From Nocardioides lijunqiniae (lineage in GTDB: Bacteria; Actinomycetota; Actinomycetes; Propionibacteriales; Nocardioidaceae), in NCBI RefSeq assembly GCF_015024225.1, contig NZ_JACJGM010000001.1, positions 310,001-374,000 of the forward strand: a stretch of 64,000 bases of DNA. Direction: 5' to 3'. Under the pieces are notes generated by a model, which was not told the origin of the DNA, searched no databases, and worked only from the letters and a program-made list of their open reading frames with translations. The translations under genes were made by a program, and so were the position numbers. The stretch's first letter is position 1; each line of letters opens with the position of its first letter. Positions 54,038 to 59,879 of this stretch are shown here, piece after piece.

Positions 54038-54067
54038 AGGGCCCGACACCGTGAGGTGTCGGGCCCT
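54038..54067 (+). terminator. nrdJ: nrdJ terminator
   Basis: Perfect 13-bp stem AGGGCCCGACACC (54038-54050) with its complement (54055-54067), GTGA loop, followed by TCTT. It is 16 bases past the nrdJ stop: a good factor-independent terminator. Confidence 0.88.
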
Positions 54068-54126
54068 TCTTGCGTCTCGGGGACGTCGTCCGTGGTGCGG
54101 CGCCGGACGACGTCCCTCGGCGACTG

Positions 54127-54606
54127 CTAGCCCTGGCGGATCGAGCGCTCGGTCTCCGCCGTCTTGCGGTTGCGGACGATCACCACGGGCACGGGGGAGT
54201 GGCGGCTCACCTGGTCGGCGACGGAGCCGAGGGTCAGGCCGCGGAAGCCGCCCAGGCCGCGGGCGCCGACGACCACGAGGTCGGCGTCGCTCGCGCAGTC
54301 GAGCAGGGCGTTGGCAGCGGGGGCGCGCTTGGCGACGTACTCGACCTCGACGCCGGCGTGGTCGGCGGCGACGCGCTCGGTGTCGGCCCGGAGGTCCTGG
54401 AGCACGGCGGCCTCGAAGTCCTCGATCGGCGGGATGTGGCCGACCGTCTGGGTCTCGGGGCGGGGCGCGGTCTTCATCGACCAGCCACGCACGACCCGTA
54501 CGGCGCCGCCCACGGCCCGGGCGTGGTCCAGCGCCCAGCGCAGGGCGGGCTCGGCCGCGTCGGAGCCGTCGTTGCCGACGATGATCAGGGGCTTCTCGGT
54601 GGTCAT
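54127..54606 (-). CDS. Universal stress protein (UspA family)
   Basis: 159 residues, one Usp domain. PLIIVGNDGSDAAEPALRWAL (start strand and helix), then the ATP-binding loop GARGLGGFRGLTLGSVADQV (about 113-132) with G-x2-G-x9-GS, then VPVVIVRN. It is an ATP-binding member of the family, used in actinobacteria under hypoxia or stationary phase. ATG 54606. It is convergent with nrdJ and lies apart from the next minus-strand gene by 28 bases; the two may be co-transcribed. Confidence 0.92.
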   Translation of the reverse strand: MTTEKPLIIVGNDGSDAAEPALRWALDHARAVGGAVRVVRGWSMKTAPRPETQTVGHIPPIEDFEAAVLQDLRADTERVAADHAGVEVEYVAKRAPAANALLDCASDADLVVVGARGLGGFRGLTLGSVADQVSRHSPVPVVIVRNRKTAETERSIRQG

Positions 54607-54634
54607 GTGCTCATGGTCTCACCGCCGGGCCCGA

Positions 54635-55042
54635 TCAGGGCTGCGGGACGATGTTCACCATCCAGCTCACGCCGTGCTGGTCGGCGCACTGGCCGAAGAC
54701 GTCACCCCACATCTGCCTCTCGAGCGGGACTTGGATCTCGCCGCCCTCGGAGAGCGCGGCGAACCACGCCGTGAGCTGGGCCTCGTCGTCACCGCTGAGG
54801 CACAGGGTCACCGTGTCGCTCGCAGAGACCGTCACGTCCGGCGGGGTGTCGCCCGCCATGAGCACGAGCCCGTGCGGGGTCTCGAGCTGCGAGTGCATGA
54901 TCTTGTCGGCCTGCTCGCCCTCCATCCCCATCTCACCGAAGGTGTTGACGAGGAGCTCACCGCCGAAGACGGACTCGTAGAAGGTGATCGCGGCGCGGGC
55001 GCCGCCGTTGAAGTGGAGGTAGGGGCTGAGTCGGGTGGTCAT
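54635..55042 (-). CDS. VOC-family (PhnB-like) protein
   Basis: 135 residues of the 3-demethylubiquinone-9 methyltransferase-like/PhnB group of VOC proteins. MTTRLSPYLHFNGGARAAITFYESVFGGEL is the diagnostic N-terminus. IMHSQLETPHGLVLMAGDTP, LSEGGEIQVPLERQMWGDVFGQCADQHGVSWMVNI complete the fold; the WGDxFGxCxDxxGxxWMxN motif is highly typical. ATG 55042 is chosen; a start at 55075 would add 11 residues. Function of the family is unknown; it is not a glyoxalase by ligand pattern. Confidence 0.9.
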   Translation of the reverse strand: MTTRLSPYLHFNGGARAAITFYESVFGGELLVNTFGEMGMEGEQADKIMHSQLETPHGLVLMAGDTPPDVTVSASDTVTLCLSGDDEAQLTAWFAALSEGGEIQVPLERQMWGDVFGQCADQHGVSWMVNIVPQP

Positions 55043-55090
55043 GCCAGATCGAGGGGGGACGAGGGCGGGAGTCATCGGTCCGCCCGGGGC

Positions 55091-55128
55091 GGTCTCGAGG
55101 CTCGCTTCGCTCGCACCTCGACCACCGA
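55091..55128. repeat. Diverged member of the palindromic repeat family
   Basis: On the minus strand CGGTGGTCGAGG at one end and TCGAGACC at the other, with CGAGC-gaa-GCGAG in the centre. The flanks resemble copies 2a and 4, but the central arms do not pair well. It lies in the divergent gap before the SDR gene at 55207. Membership is tentative. Confidence 0.5.
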
Positions 55129-55206
55129 CTGGAGCCAGCCAGGGACCGGTGGTCCCTGGATAGTCACGGCCTTCATCCGCACGACGTGCCGGCGCAGGCT
55201 GGACGC

Positions 55207-55992
55207 ATGACCACACCGAACAGCGACACCACGCAGACCAGGACCGCGCTCGTCACCGGCGGCAACCGAGGCCTGGGGCGCAGCTCCGCGCTCCACCTCG
55301 CTCGGGCCGGGACGGACGTGATCATCACCTACCGCGCCAACGCCGACGAGGCGGCCGCGGTCGTCGCGGAGATCGGGGCCACGGGCCGTCGGGCCGTCGC
55401 CCTCCAGCTGGACACCACGCAGGTCGAGACCTTCGACGCCTTCGCCGCCGACGTACGGCGCACGCTCGCCGCCGACTGGGGCCGGGAGCGCCTCGACGTC
55501 CTCGTCAACAACGCCGGCGTCGCCGCGCCCACGCCGGTCGGCAGCACCGAGCTCGGCGCCGTCCAGGAGCTCGTGGCCGTGCACTTCACCGGCGTCGTGT
55601 TCCTGACCCAGGCGCTGCTGCCGCTGCTGGCCGACGGCGGGCGGATCATCAACACCAGCACGGGCCTGGCACGGTTCACCGGCGACGGCGCGCTGTCGGT
55701 GTACGCCTCGATGAAGGGGGCGGTCGAGGTCTACACGCGCTACCTCGCCAAGGAGCTCGGCCCGCGCCGGATCGCGGTCAACGCCATCGCGCCGGGACCG
55801 ACGGCCACCGACTTCGGCGGCGGCTCGCTGCGCGACGACGACCAGGTGCGCGCCCACCTCGGCGCCGTCACCGCGATGGGCCGCGTCGGGCAGCCCGACG
55901 AGATCGGCGCGGCCGTCGCGGCGCTCGCCTCGGACGCCATGGGCTGGGTCACCGGGCAGCGGGTCGAGGCGTCGGGCGGCATGCTCCTGTGA
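55207..55992 (+). CDS. Short-chain dehydrogenase/reductase
   Basis: 261-residue classical SDR. TGGNRGLGRSSA (about 17-28) binds the nucleotide; VIITYRANAD suggests NADP use. NNAGVAAP, the catalytic Ser in IINTSTGLARF, YASMKGAVE (Tyr, Lys), NAIAPGPTATDF and the C-terminal GQRVEASGGMLL are all in place. ATG 55207 is chosen over a start 21 bases earlier. The stop overlaps a GTG of the following regulator frame. An SDR next to an MLTR-type XRE regulator is a recurrent actinobacterial pair and suggests regulation by a lipid-like ligand or substrate. Confidence 0.9.
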   Translation: MTTPNSDTTQTRTALVTGGNRGLGRSSALHLARAGTDVIITYRANADEAAAVVAEIGATGRRAVALQLDTTQVETFDAFAADVRRTLAADWGRERLDVLVNNAGVAAPTPVGSTELGAVQELVAVHFTGVVFLTQALLPLLADGGRIINTSTGLARFTGDGALSVYASMKGAVEVYTRYLAKELGPRRIAVNAIAPGPTATDFGGGSLRDDDQVRAHLGAVTAMGRVGQPDEIGAAVAALASDAMGWVTGQRVEASGGMLL

Positions 55993-56035
55993 CCCAGCGT
56001 GTGACCCAGCGTGTGACCCAGCCTGGGACACTGGG
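55989..56035. promoter_or_regulatory. Tandem 12-base repeat and candidate operator before the XRE/MLTR gene
   Basis: Three direct copies of GTGACCCAGCGT-like units at 55989, 56001 and 56013. The last forms GTGACCCAG-c-CTGGGACAC (56013-56031), a palindrome with one mismatched pair. It sits at the SDR stop and directly before the regulator ATG at 56040, so it could bind the regulator itself. Confidence 0.55.
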
Positions 56036-56039
56036 GGGC

Positions 56040-56891
56040 ATGGACAGGGCCCAGCTCGCCGACTTCCTCCGGACCCGCCGCGAGGCGCTCCAGCCCGAGG
56101 ACGTCGGGCTGCCGCGCGGGCCGCGGCGGCGTACGGGAGGGCTGCGGCGCGAGGAGGTGGCGGCGCTGAGCGGGATGTCGGTGGACTACTACGGCCGCAT
56201 CGAGCAGCAGCGCGGCCCGCAGCCCTCCGAGCAGATGCTGGCGGCGATCGCGCGGGGGCTGCACCTCTCGCTCGACGAGCGCGACCACCTCTTCCTGCTC
56301 GGCGGGCACCCGGCGCCGCGCCGCGCGCGTCGTGAGGACCACGTCGACGCCGGGCTGATGCGGATCCTGGACCGGCTCGCCGACACGCCCGCGATGGTCG
56401 TCAACGGCGTGGGGGAGACCCTGGTGCAGACGCCGCCCGCCGTCGCGCTGCTCGGCGACGAGACGTCGTACGAGGGGCTGGACCGCTCGGTCGTGCACCG
56501 GTGGTTCACGCAGCCGGAGTCGCGGGCGATCTACCCGGAGGAGGACCGGCCGCGCCACGGCCGCCAGTTCACCGCCGACCTGCGGGTCGCCTACGCGCGC
56601 GACGGCGCCGGCTCCCGCGCGGCCGAGATCGTGGACGCGCTGCTGGCGACGAGCGAGGAGTTCGCCTCCGTCTGGGCCGAGCACGAGGTCGAGCGCAAGC
56701 ACACCAAGCTCAAGCGCATCGCCCACCCGGAGGTGGGCCTGGTCGAGGTGCACTGCCAGGTGCTCTACGACATCGAGCAGTCGCAGGGGCTGCTGGTCTT
56801 CACCGCCGCGCCGGGCAGCGAGAGCCACGAGAAGCTCCAGCTCCTCAGCGTCATCGGTGCCCAGCGGCTCGATGTCGGCGGCGCTTCCTAG
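56040..56891 (+). CDS. XRE-family regulator with MLTR (MmyB-like) ligand-binding domain
   Basis: 283 residues. N-terminal HTH_XRE of the Xre/MmyB type (RAQLADFLRTRREALQPEDVGLPRGPRRRTGGLRREEVAALSGMSVDYYGRIEQQRG, broken over residues 3-60). A C-terminal PAS-like MLTR domain (about 100-275) has VVNGVGETLVQTPPAVALLGD, RWFTQPESRAIYPEED, VWAEHEVERKHTKLKRIAHPEVGLVEVHCQVL. The characterised relative binds a fatty acid and controls a neighbouring SDR. ATG 56040 is preferred to GTG 55989, whose extra residues would be the repeated operator-like units. Confidence 0.9.
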   Translation: MDRAQLADFLRTRREALQPEDVGLPRGPRRRTGGLRREEVAALSGMSVDYYGRIEQQRGPQPSEQMLAAIARGLHLSLDERDHLFLLGGHPAPRRARREDHVDAGLMRILDRLADTPAMVVNGVGETLVQTPPAVALLGDETSYEGLDRSVVHRWFTQPESRAIYPEEDRPRHGRQFTADLRVAYARDGAGSRAAEIVDALLATSEEFASVWAEHEVERKHTKLKRIAHPEVGLVEVHCQVLYDIEQSQGLLVFTAAPGSESHEKLQLLSVIGAQRLDVGGAS

Positions 56892-56944
56892 GATCGTCTC
56901 GTCACTCGGCAGTCGACACCGGGGAACGGTCAGGGAGGTACGAC

Positions 56945-57628
56945 GTGCAGCTCGCGGAGGCGGCCCGGCTGGGCCGCGCGCTGCTCGACGAGCACGGCCT
57001 GCACGACTGGGAGCTCGTCTTCGACCGCGCCAAGCGCCGCGCCGGCATCTGCCGCGAGTCCGAGCGCCGCATCGGCCTGTCCGCGCCCCTGACACAGGTC
57101 CACAGCGACGCCGACGTCCGCGACACGATCCTCCACGAGATCGCCCACGCACTGGTCGGCGCACGCCACGGTCACGACCGCGTCTGGAAGGCCACCGCGC
57201 GCCGCATCGGCTGCAGCGGCGAGCGTCTGATCTCGGCCGACACCCCGGGCGTGGACGGCGCCTGGGTCGGCGTGTGCGGCGCCGGCCACCGGGTCACCCG
57301 CCACCGTCGACCGACCCGCCCGATGGCGTGTGCCACCTGCTCCAGGGCCTTCGATCCCGCCCACCTCTTCACCTGGACCCACCACGGGCAGACGGTCCCG
57401 ATGACGCCGGCCTACGACGCCCAGCTGTGCCGCATCCTGTCGCGCCCCGCGACCCTGTTCGACGCGCCCCCGGCCGACGTGGGCGCCCGCATGCGCGTGA
57501 CCGCGCAGGGTCGCTACGAGGGCGTGGTGGGCACGCTGGTCAAGCGCGGCCGCACCCGTTACCACCTGGCGGTCAAGGGCGGCGTGCTGACCGTGCCGTT
57601 CACGCTGGCCGAGCGCGTCGACGCGTGA
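56945..57628 (+). CDS. SprT-like zinc metalloprotease-domain protein
   Basis: 227 residues. SprT-like domain: WELVFDRAKRRAGICRESERRIGLSAPLTQVHS, then TILHEIAHALVGARHGHDRVW with the HEIAH zinc motif (His64, Glu65, His68) and a third ligand His in HGHDRVW (about 77). A zinc-ribbon-like part follows (GVCGAGHRVTRHRRPTRPMACATCSRAF). The C-terminal 60 residues form a small beta domain (ARMRVTAQGRYEGVVGTLVKRG). SprT/Spartan-type domains cut DNA-protein cross-links in eukaryotes; bacterial SprT is uncharacterised. GTG 56945 has GGGAGG upstream. Confidence 0.85.
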   Translation: MQLAEAARLGRALLDEHGLHDWELVFDRAKRRAGICRESERRIGLSAPLTQVHSDADVRDTILHEIAHALVGARHGHDRVWKATARRIGCSGERLISADTPGVDGAWVGVCGAGHRVTRHRRPTRPMACATCSRAFDPAHLFTWTHHGQTVPMTPAYDAQLCRILSRPATLFDAPPADVGARMRVTAQGRYEGVVGTLVKRGRTRYHLAVKGGVLTVPFTLAERVDA

Positions 57629-57634
57629 GGCCCG

Positions 57635-57648
57635 CGCGGGGCCCCGCG
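57635..57648. terminator. Perfect 14-base palindrome in a convergent gap
   Basis: CGCGGGGCCCCGCG between the SprT-like gene (stop 57628) and the minus-strand gene ending at 57655. No loop space remains for a large stem, so it is a weak terminator candidate. Confidence 0.4.
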
Positions 57649-57654
57649 TGAGAC

Positions 57655-58344
57655 CTAGTAGGCGTCGGCGATCGTGATCTTGTCGTAGGCCGCCGGCATG
57701 GTGTCCGTGGAGTAGCAGTCGAGCGGCACGATCTGGCCGACCTCGGCCGTCTCCGAGCGGCAGCTCACCGTGGCGAGCAGCTCGTTGCCCTGGAAGAGCT
57801 TGATCCGCACCGACGCGTCGTCGATCGCGTCGCGCTGGTTCTCGTACTTCAGCCCCACGACATCGGCCTCGCCGAGGTCGTCGGCCAGGATCTTCCAGCC
57901 CGCCTGGTACTCGAAGCCGTAGACGTCGAACGCCTCGCCCTGCTCGATCTCGAGCGGGTTGTCGACGCCGCCGGGCTCCCGGTCGTTGGCCGTGACCTCG
58001 TCGACGGCGTTGTCGATCTCGTTGGCGGCCAGGCCGACCACCGCGAGGCAGCCGCCGACGAGCAGCAGCGCCAGCAGGCCGATGACCAGCAGCACGTTGC
58101 GCGTGGTGTTGCTCTTCTGCGGCGGCGTGAAGCCGTAGGGACGCGGCGGGTACTGGCCGTAGGGGCTCGCGGGCTGCTGCGGCTGTCCGTACGGCGTGCC
58201 GGCCTGGGGATCGCCGTACGGCGACGGCGGGGCCTGCTGCGACTGCGGGGTCTCGGGTGCGGCGCCCTGGTGGGGCACCCAGTTGTGCCCGTCCCATCGC
58301 CACTTGCCGTCGGGGCTGATCTGCTCGCCGCTGCCTTCGCTCAT
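57655..58344 (-). CDS. Membrane-anchored protein with DUF2510-like N-terminus and extracellular domain
   Basis: 229 residues. A short Trp motif at the N-terminus (SPDGKWRWDGHNWVPHQG) matches the DUF2510/SHOCT-like tag seen in many actinobacterial membrane proteins. A Pro/Gln/Tyr-rich segment (about 28-75) precedes one helix (NVLLVIGLLALLLVGGCLAVVGLAA, about 83-107). Outside is a beta-rich DUF4352-type domain (DNPLEIEQGEAFDVYGFEYQAGWKI...NELLATVSCRSETAEVGQIVPLDCYS). Its function is unknown; this architecture is common in Nocardioides. Confidence 0.78.
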   Translation of the reverse strand: MSEGSGEQISPDGKWRWDGHNWVPHQGAAPETPQSQQAPPSPYGDPQAGTPYGQPQQPASPYGQYPPRPYGFTPPQKSNTTRNVLLVIGLLALLLVGGCLAVVGLAANEIDNAVDEVTANDREPGGVDNPLEIEQGEAFDVYGFEYQAGWKILADDLGEADVVGLKYENQRDAIDDASVRIKLFQGNELLATVSCRSETAEVGQIVPLDCYSTDTMPAAYDKITIADAY

Positions 58345-58363
58345 GCGCGGATCCTATGCGTCC

Positions 58364-58654
58364 TCAGCCGCCGGCCTGCTCCAGGATCGCGGCGAGTGCG
58401 CGCCGGTGTCGGGCGTAGGCGGCGCGGCCCTCCCGCGTGAGGCGGTAGGACGTCACGGAGCCGCGCCCGCGACCGGCCTTGGCGATCACGACGTACCCGG
58501 CCCTCTCGAGGGTCGCCATCTGCTTGGACAGGTCGGAGTCGCTCACGCCCAGGTGGTCGCGCAGGAACGGGAAGGTCGCGTCGGCCCTGGTCAGCACCGC
58601 CATCGCGGCCAGTCGCTTGGGCGCGTGGATGACGGGGTCGAGGTCCTCGATCAC
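58364..58654 (-). CDS. Winged-helix transcriptional regulator (HTH_34/transcriptional repressor PF13601 type)
   Basis: 96 residues. LDPVIHAPKRLAAMAVLTRADATFPFLRDHLGVSDSDLSKQMATLERAGYVVIAKAGRGRGSVTSYRLTREGRAAY, read in short pieces, gives a winged helix with the recognition helix at VSDSDLSKQMATLERAG (about 38-54) and a wing RGRGSVTSYRLT. This is the PF13601 pattern. GTG 58654 overlaps the stop of the membrane-protein gene (GTGA). The family often controls its own operon with a small membrane protein, as here. Confidence 0.88.
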   Translation of the reverse strand: MIEDLDPVIHAPKRLAAMAVLTRADATFPFLRDHLGVSDSDLSKQMATLERAGYVVIAKAGRGRGSVTSYRLTREGRAAYARHRRALAAILEQAGG

Positions 58655-59118
58655 CCGAGACGCGCCCGCGTCCGCTCGGCGGCGTCGGCGTAGGCCCGCT
58701 CGTAGAGCGTGAGGCCCACCGTCACCAGGACCGTGGTCGTCGCTGCCGCCACCCACGCGTTGAGCAGCAGCCAGACCAGCGCGCCCGCGGCCATGATCAC
58801 CAGGATGCCCGCCGTGTAGCGGGCGAACGCCGGCCGGAACTCCGGCGGCGCGCCCTTCGGCGACGGCAGCGCCCCGTGGTAGCGGGTGTACCAGGTCACG
58901 AACGCCATCTGCACCAGGAGCAGCAGCGCGATGCCCACCACGGAGATGGGGGAGCGGCGCTCGGTGAGCGCCAGCATCGACACCAGCGCCCCGGCCCAGA
59001 GCCCGGCGGCGGGCGGGTACCACCACGGCGTCGGCGGGAAGTCGATGTAGGGCGCAGCCTCGGCGCGGTCGGCCACGCGCTGCGCCTCACGGACGTCGTC
59101 GAGGGGATCGCTTTCCAT
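58651..59118 (-). CDS. Membrane protein, four helices, paired with a winged-helix regulator
   Basis: 155 residues. After an acidic N-terminus (MESDPLDDVREAQRVADRAE) come four hydrophobic helices: PPAAGLWAGALVSMLALTE, SPISVVGIALLLLVQMAFVTW, ARYTAGILVIMAAGALVWLLLNAW and AAATTTVLVTVGLTLYERAY. No domain recognised. It overlaps the regulator gene and is preceded by an inverted repeat at 59120-59145 that could bind that regulator. Confidence 0.8.
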   Translation of the reverse strand: MESDPLDDVREAQRVADRAEAAPYIDFPPTPWWYPPAAGLWAGALVSMLALTERRSPISVVGIALLLLVQMAFVTWYTRYHGALPSPKGAPPEFRPAFARYTAGILVIMAAGALVWLLLNAWVAAATTTVLVTVGLTLYERAYADAAERTRARLG

Positions 59119-59119
59119 G

Positions 59120-59145
59120 CCGGAAACCTAGCGCACGCTTTCCGG
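59120..59145. promoter_or_regulatory. Candidate operator of the membrane protein/winged-helix operon
   Basis: CCGGAAA (59120-59126) and its exact complement TTTCCGG (59139-59145) with a 12-base spacer, directly upstream of the ATG at 59118. A further TTTCC lies at 59112-59116 inside the coding start. Confidence 0.55.
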
Positions 59146-59202
59146 TGCGGCAAGTGATCGGTGTCGCTGGTGCTGGGCCTCTGCCGACCCTGTCGGCTCG
59201 GT

Positions 59203-59769
59203 CTAGAAGTCCGGCCCGTACCCGGCCTCCAGCTGCGCGGCGAGTGCGTCGTACCGGTCATGGGGCAGCCCGAGCTGGCGTCGGACCTGGGCGCGTGTCT
59301 CGACGCACATCTCCTCGACTCCGTCCAGGTCCTCGTCCGGGTCCAGCCGGGAGAGAGGCAACGTCAGCCAGCGCTGTGCCTGGCGCAGCCGGCCGTTCGC
59401 GAGCAGCAGCTCCCCGACGAAGAGGCAGGTCGAGGTCGTCAGCAGCCCGCTGCGGAAGTCGTCCAGCAGCCGCTGGAGCAAGTCGTCGGCCCACGCCGGA
59501 TCGTCGGTCGCGAACGCCAGCTCGAGCTGGACGGCACGGGTGGCGATGACGCCCTCGGACGGCTCGTCCTGGATCGAGGACAGCAGCGCTCGGGCCCGCT
59601 CGTGCTCGTGGCGCAGCATCCAGTGCCCGGCGGCGGCCTGGAGGAAGAGGACGCGCCCGTGCTCGCCGGGGGACATCCGACGGCCGAGGGCCTCGTGAGC
59701 CTCGGCCTTGTCGAGGCGCAGGCCGTACTCGATGTCGGCGTGCAGGCGTTCGGCCTCGAGCGGATCCAT
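59203..59769 (-). CDS. Helical repeat (TPR-like) protein, unknown function
   Basis: 188 residues, all alpha by appearance, in paired helices: MDPLEAERLHADIEYGLRLD, KAEAHEALGRRM, GRVLFLQAAAGHWMLRHEHERARALL, PAWADDLLQRLLDDFRSGLL and LFVGELLLANGRLRQAQRWL. The pattern of small and aromatic residues resembles tetratricopeptide repeats, though consensus is weak. ATG 59769 is chosen; open frame continues further with unconserved Pro/Ser-rich sequence. It is divergent from the sortase-fusion gene across 110 bases. No function assigned. Confidence 0.65.
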   Translation of the reverse strand: MDPLEAERLHADIEYGLRLDKAEAHEALGRRMSPGEHGRVLFLQAAAGHWMLRHEHERARALLSSIQDEPSEGVIATRAVQLELAFATDDPAWADDLLQRLLDDFRSGLLTTSTCLFVGELLLANGRLRQAQRWLTLPLSRLDPDEDLDGVEEMCVETRAQVRRQLGLPHDRYDALAAQLEAGYGPDF

Positions 59770-59879
59770 GTGCGTGACGCTAGCGCGTGGTGTCGGTGGC
59801 GACACGGATTCCACGCGGTCATCCACAGGCGGCGAGATCGCGGTTTTCACGGGCTCCGCGCCTGGCAACGGTGGTCGCC

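Noticed and set aside
50825..54049. A 1074-codon open frame on the strand opposite nrdJ
   Set aside because: It is the complement of strongly biased GC codons in nrdJ; the translation is a Leu/Gly/Val/Ala/Arg-rich string with no motif.
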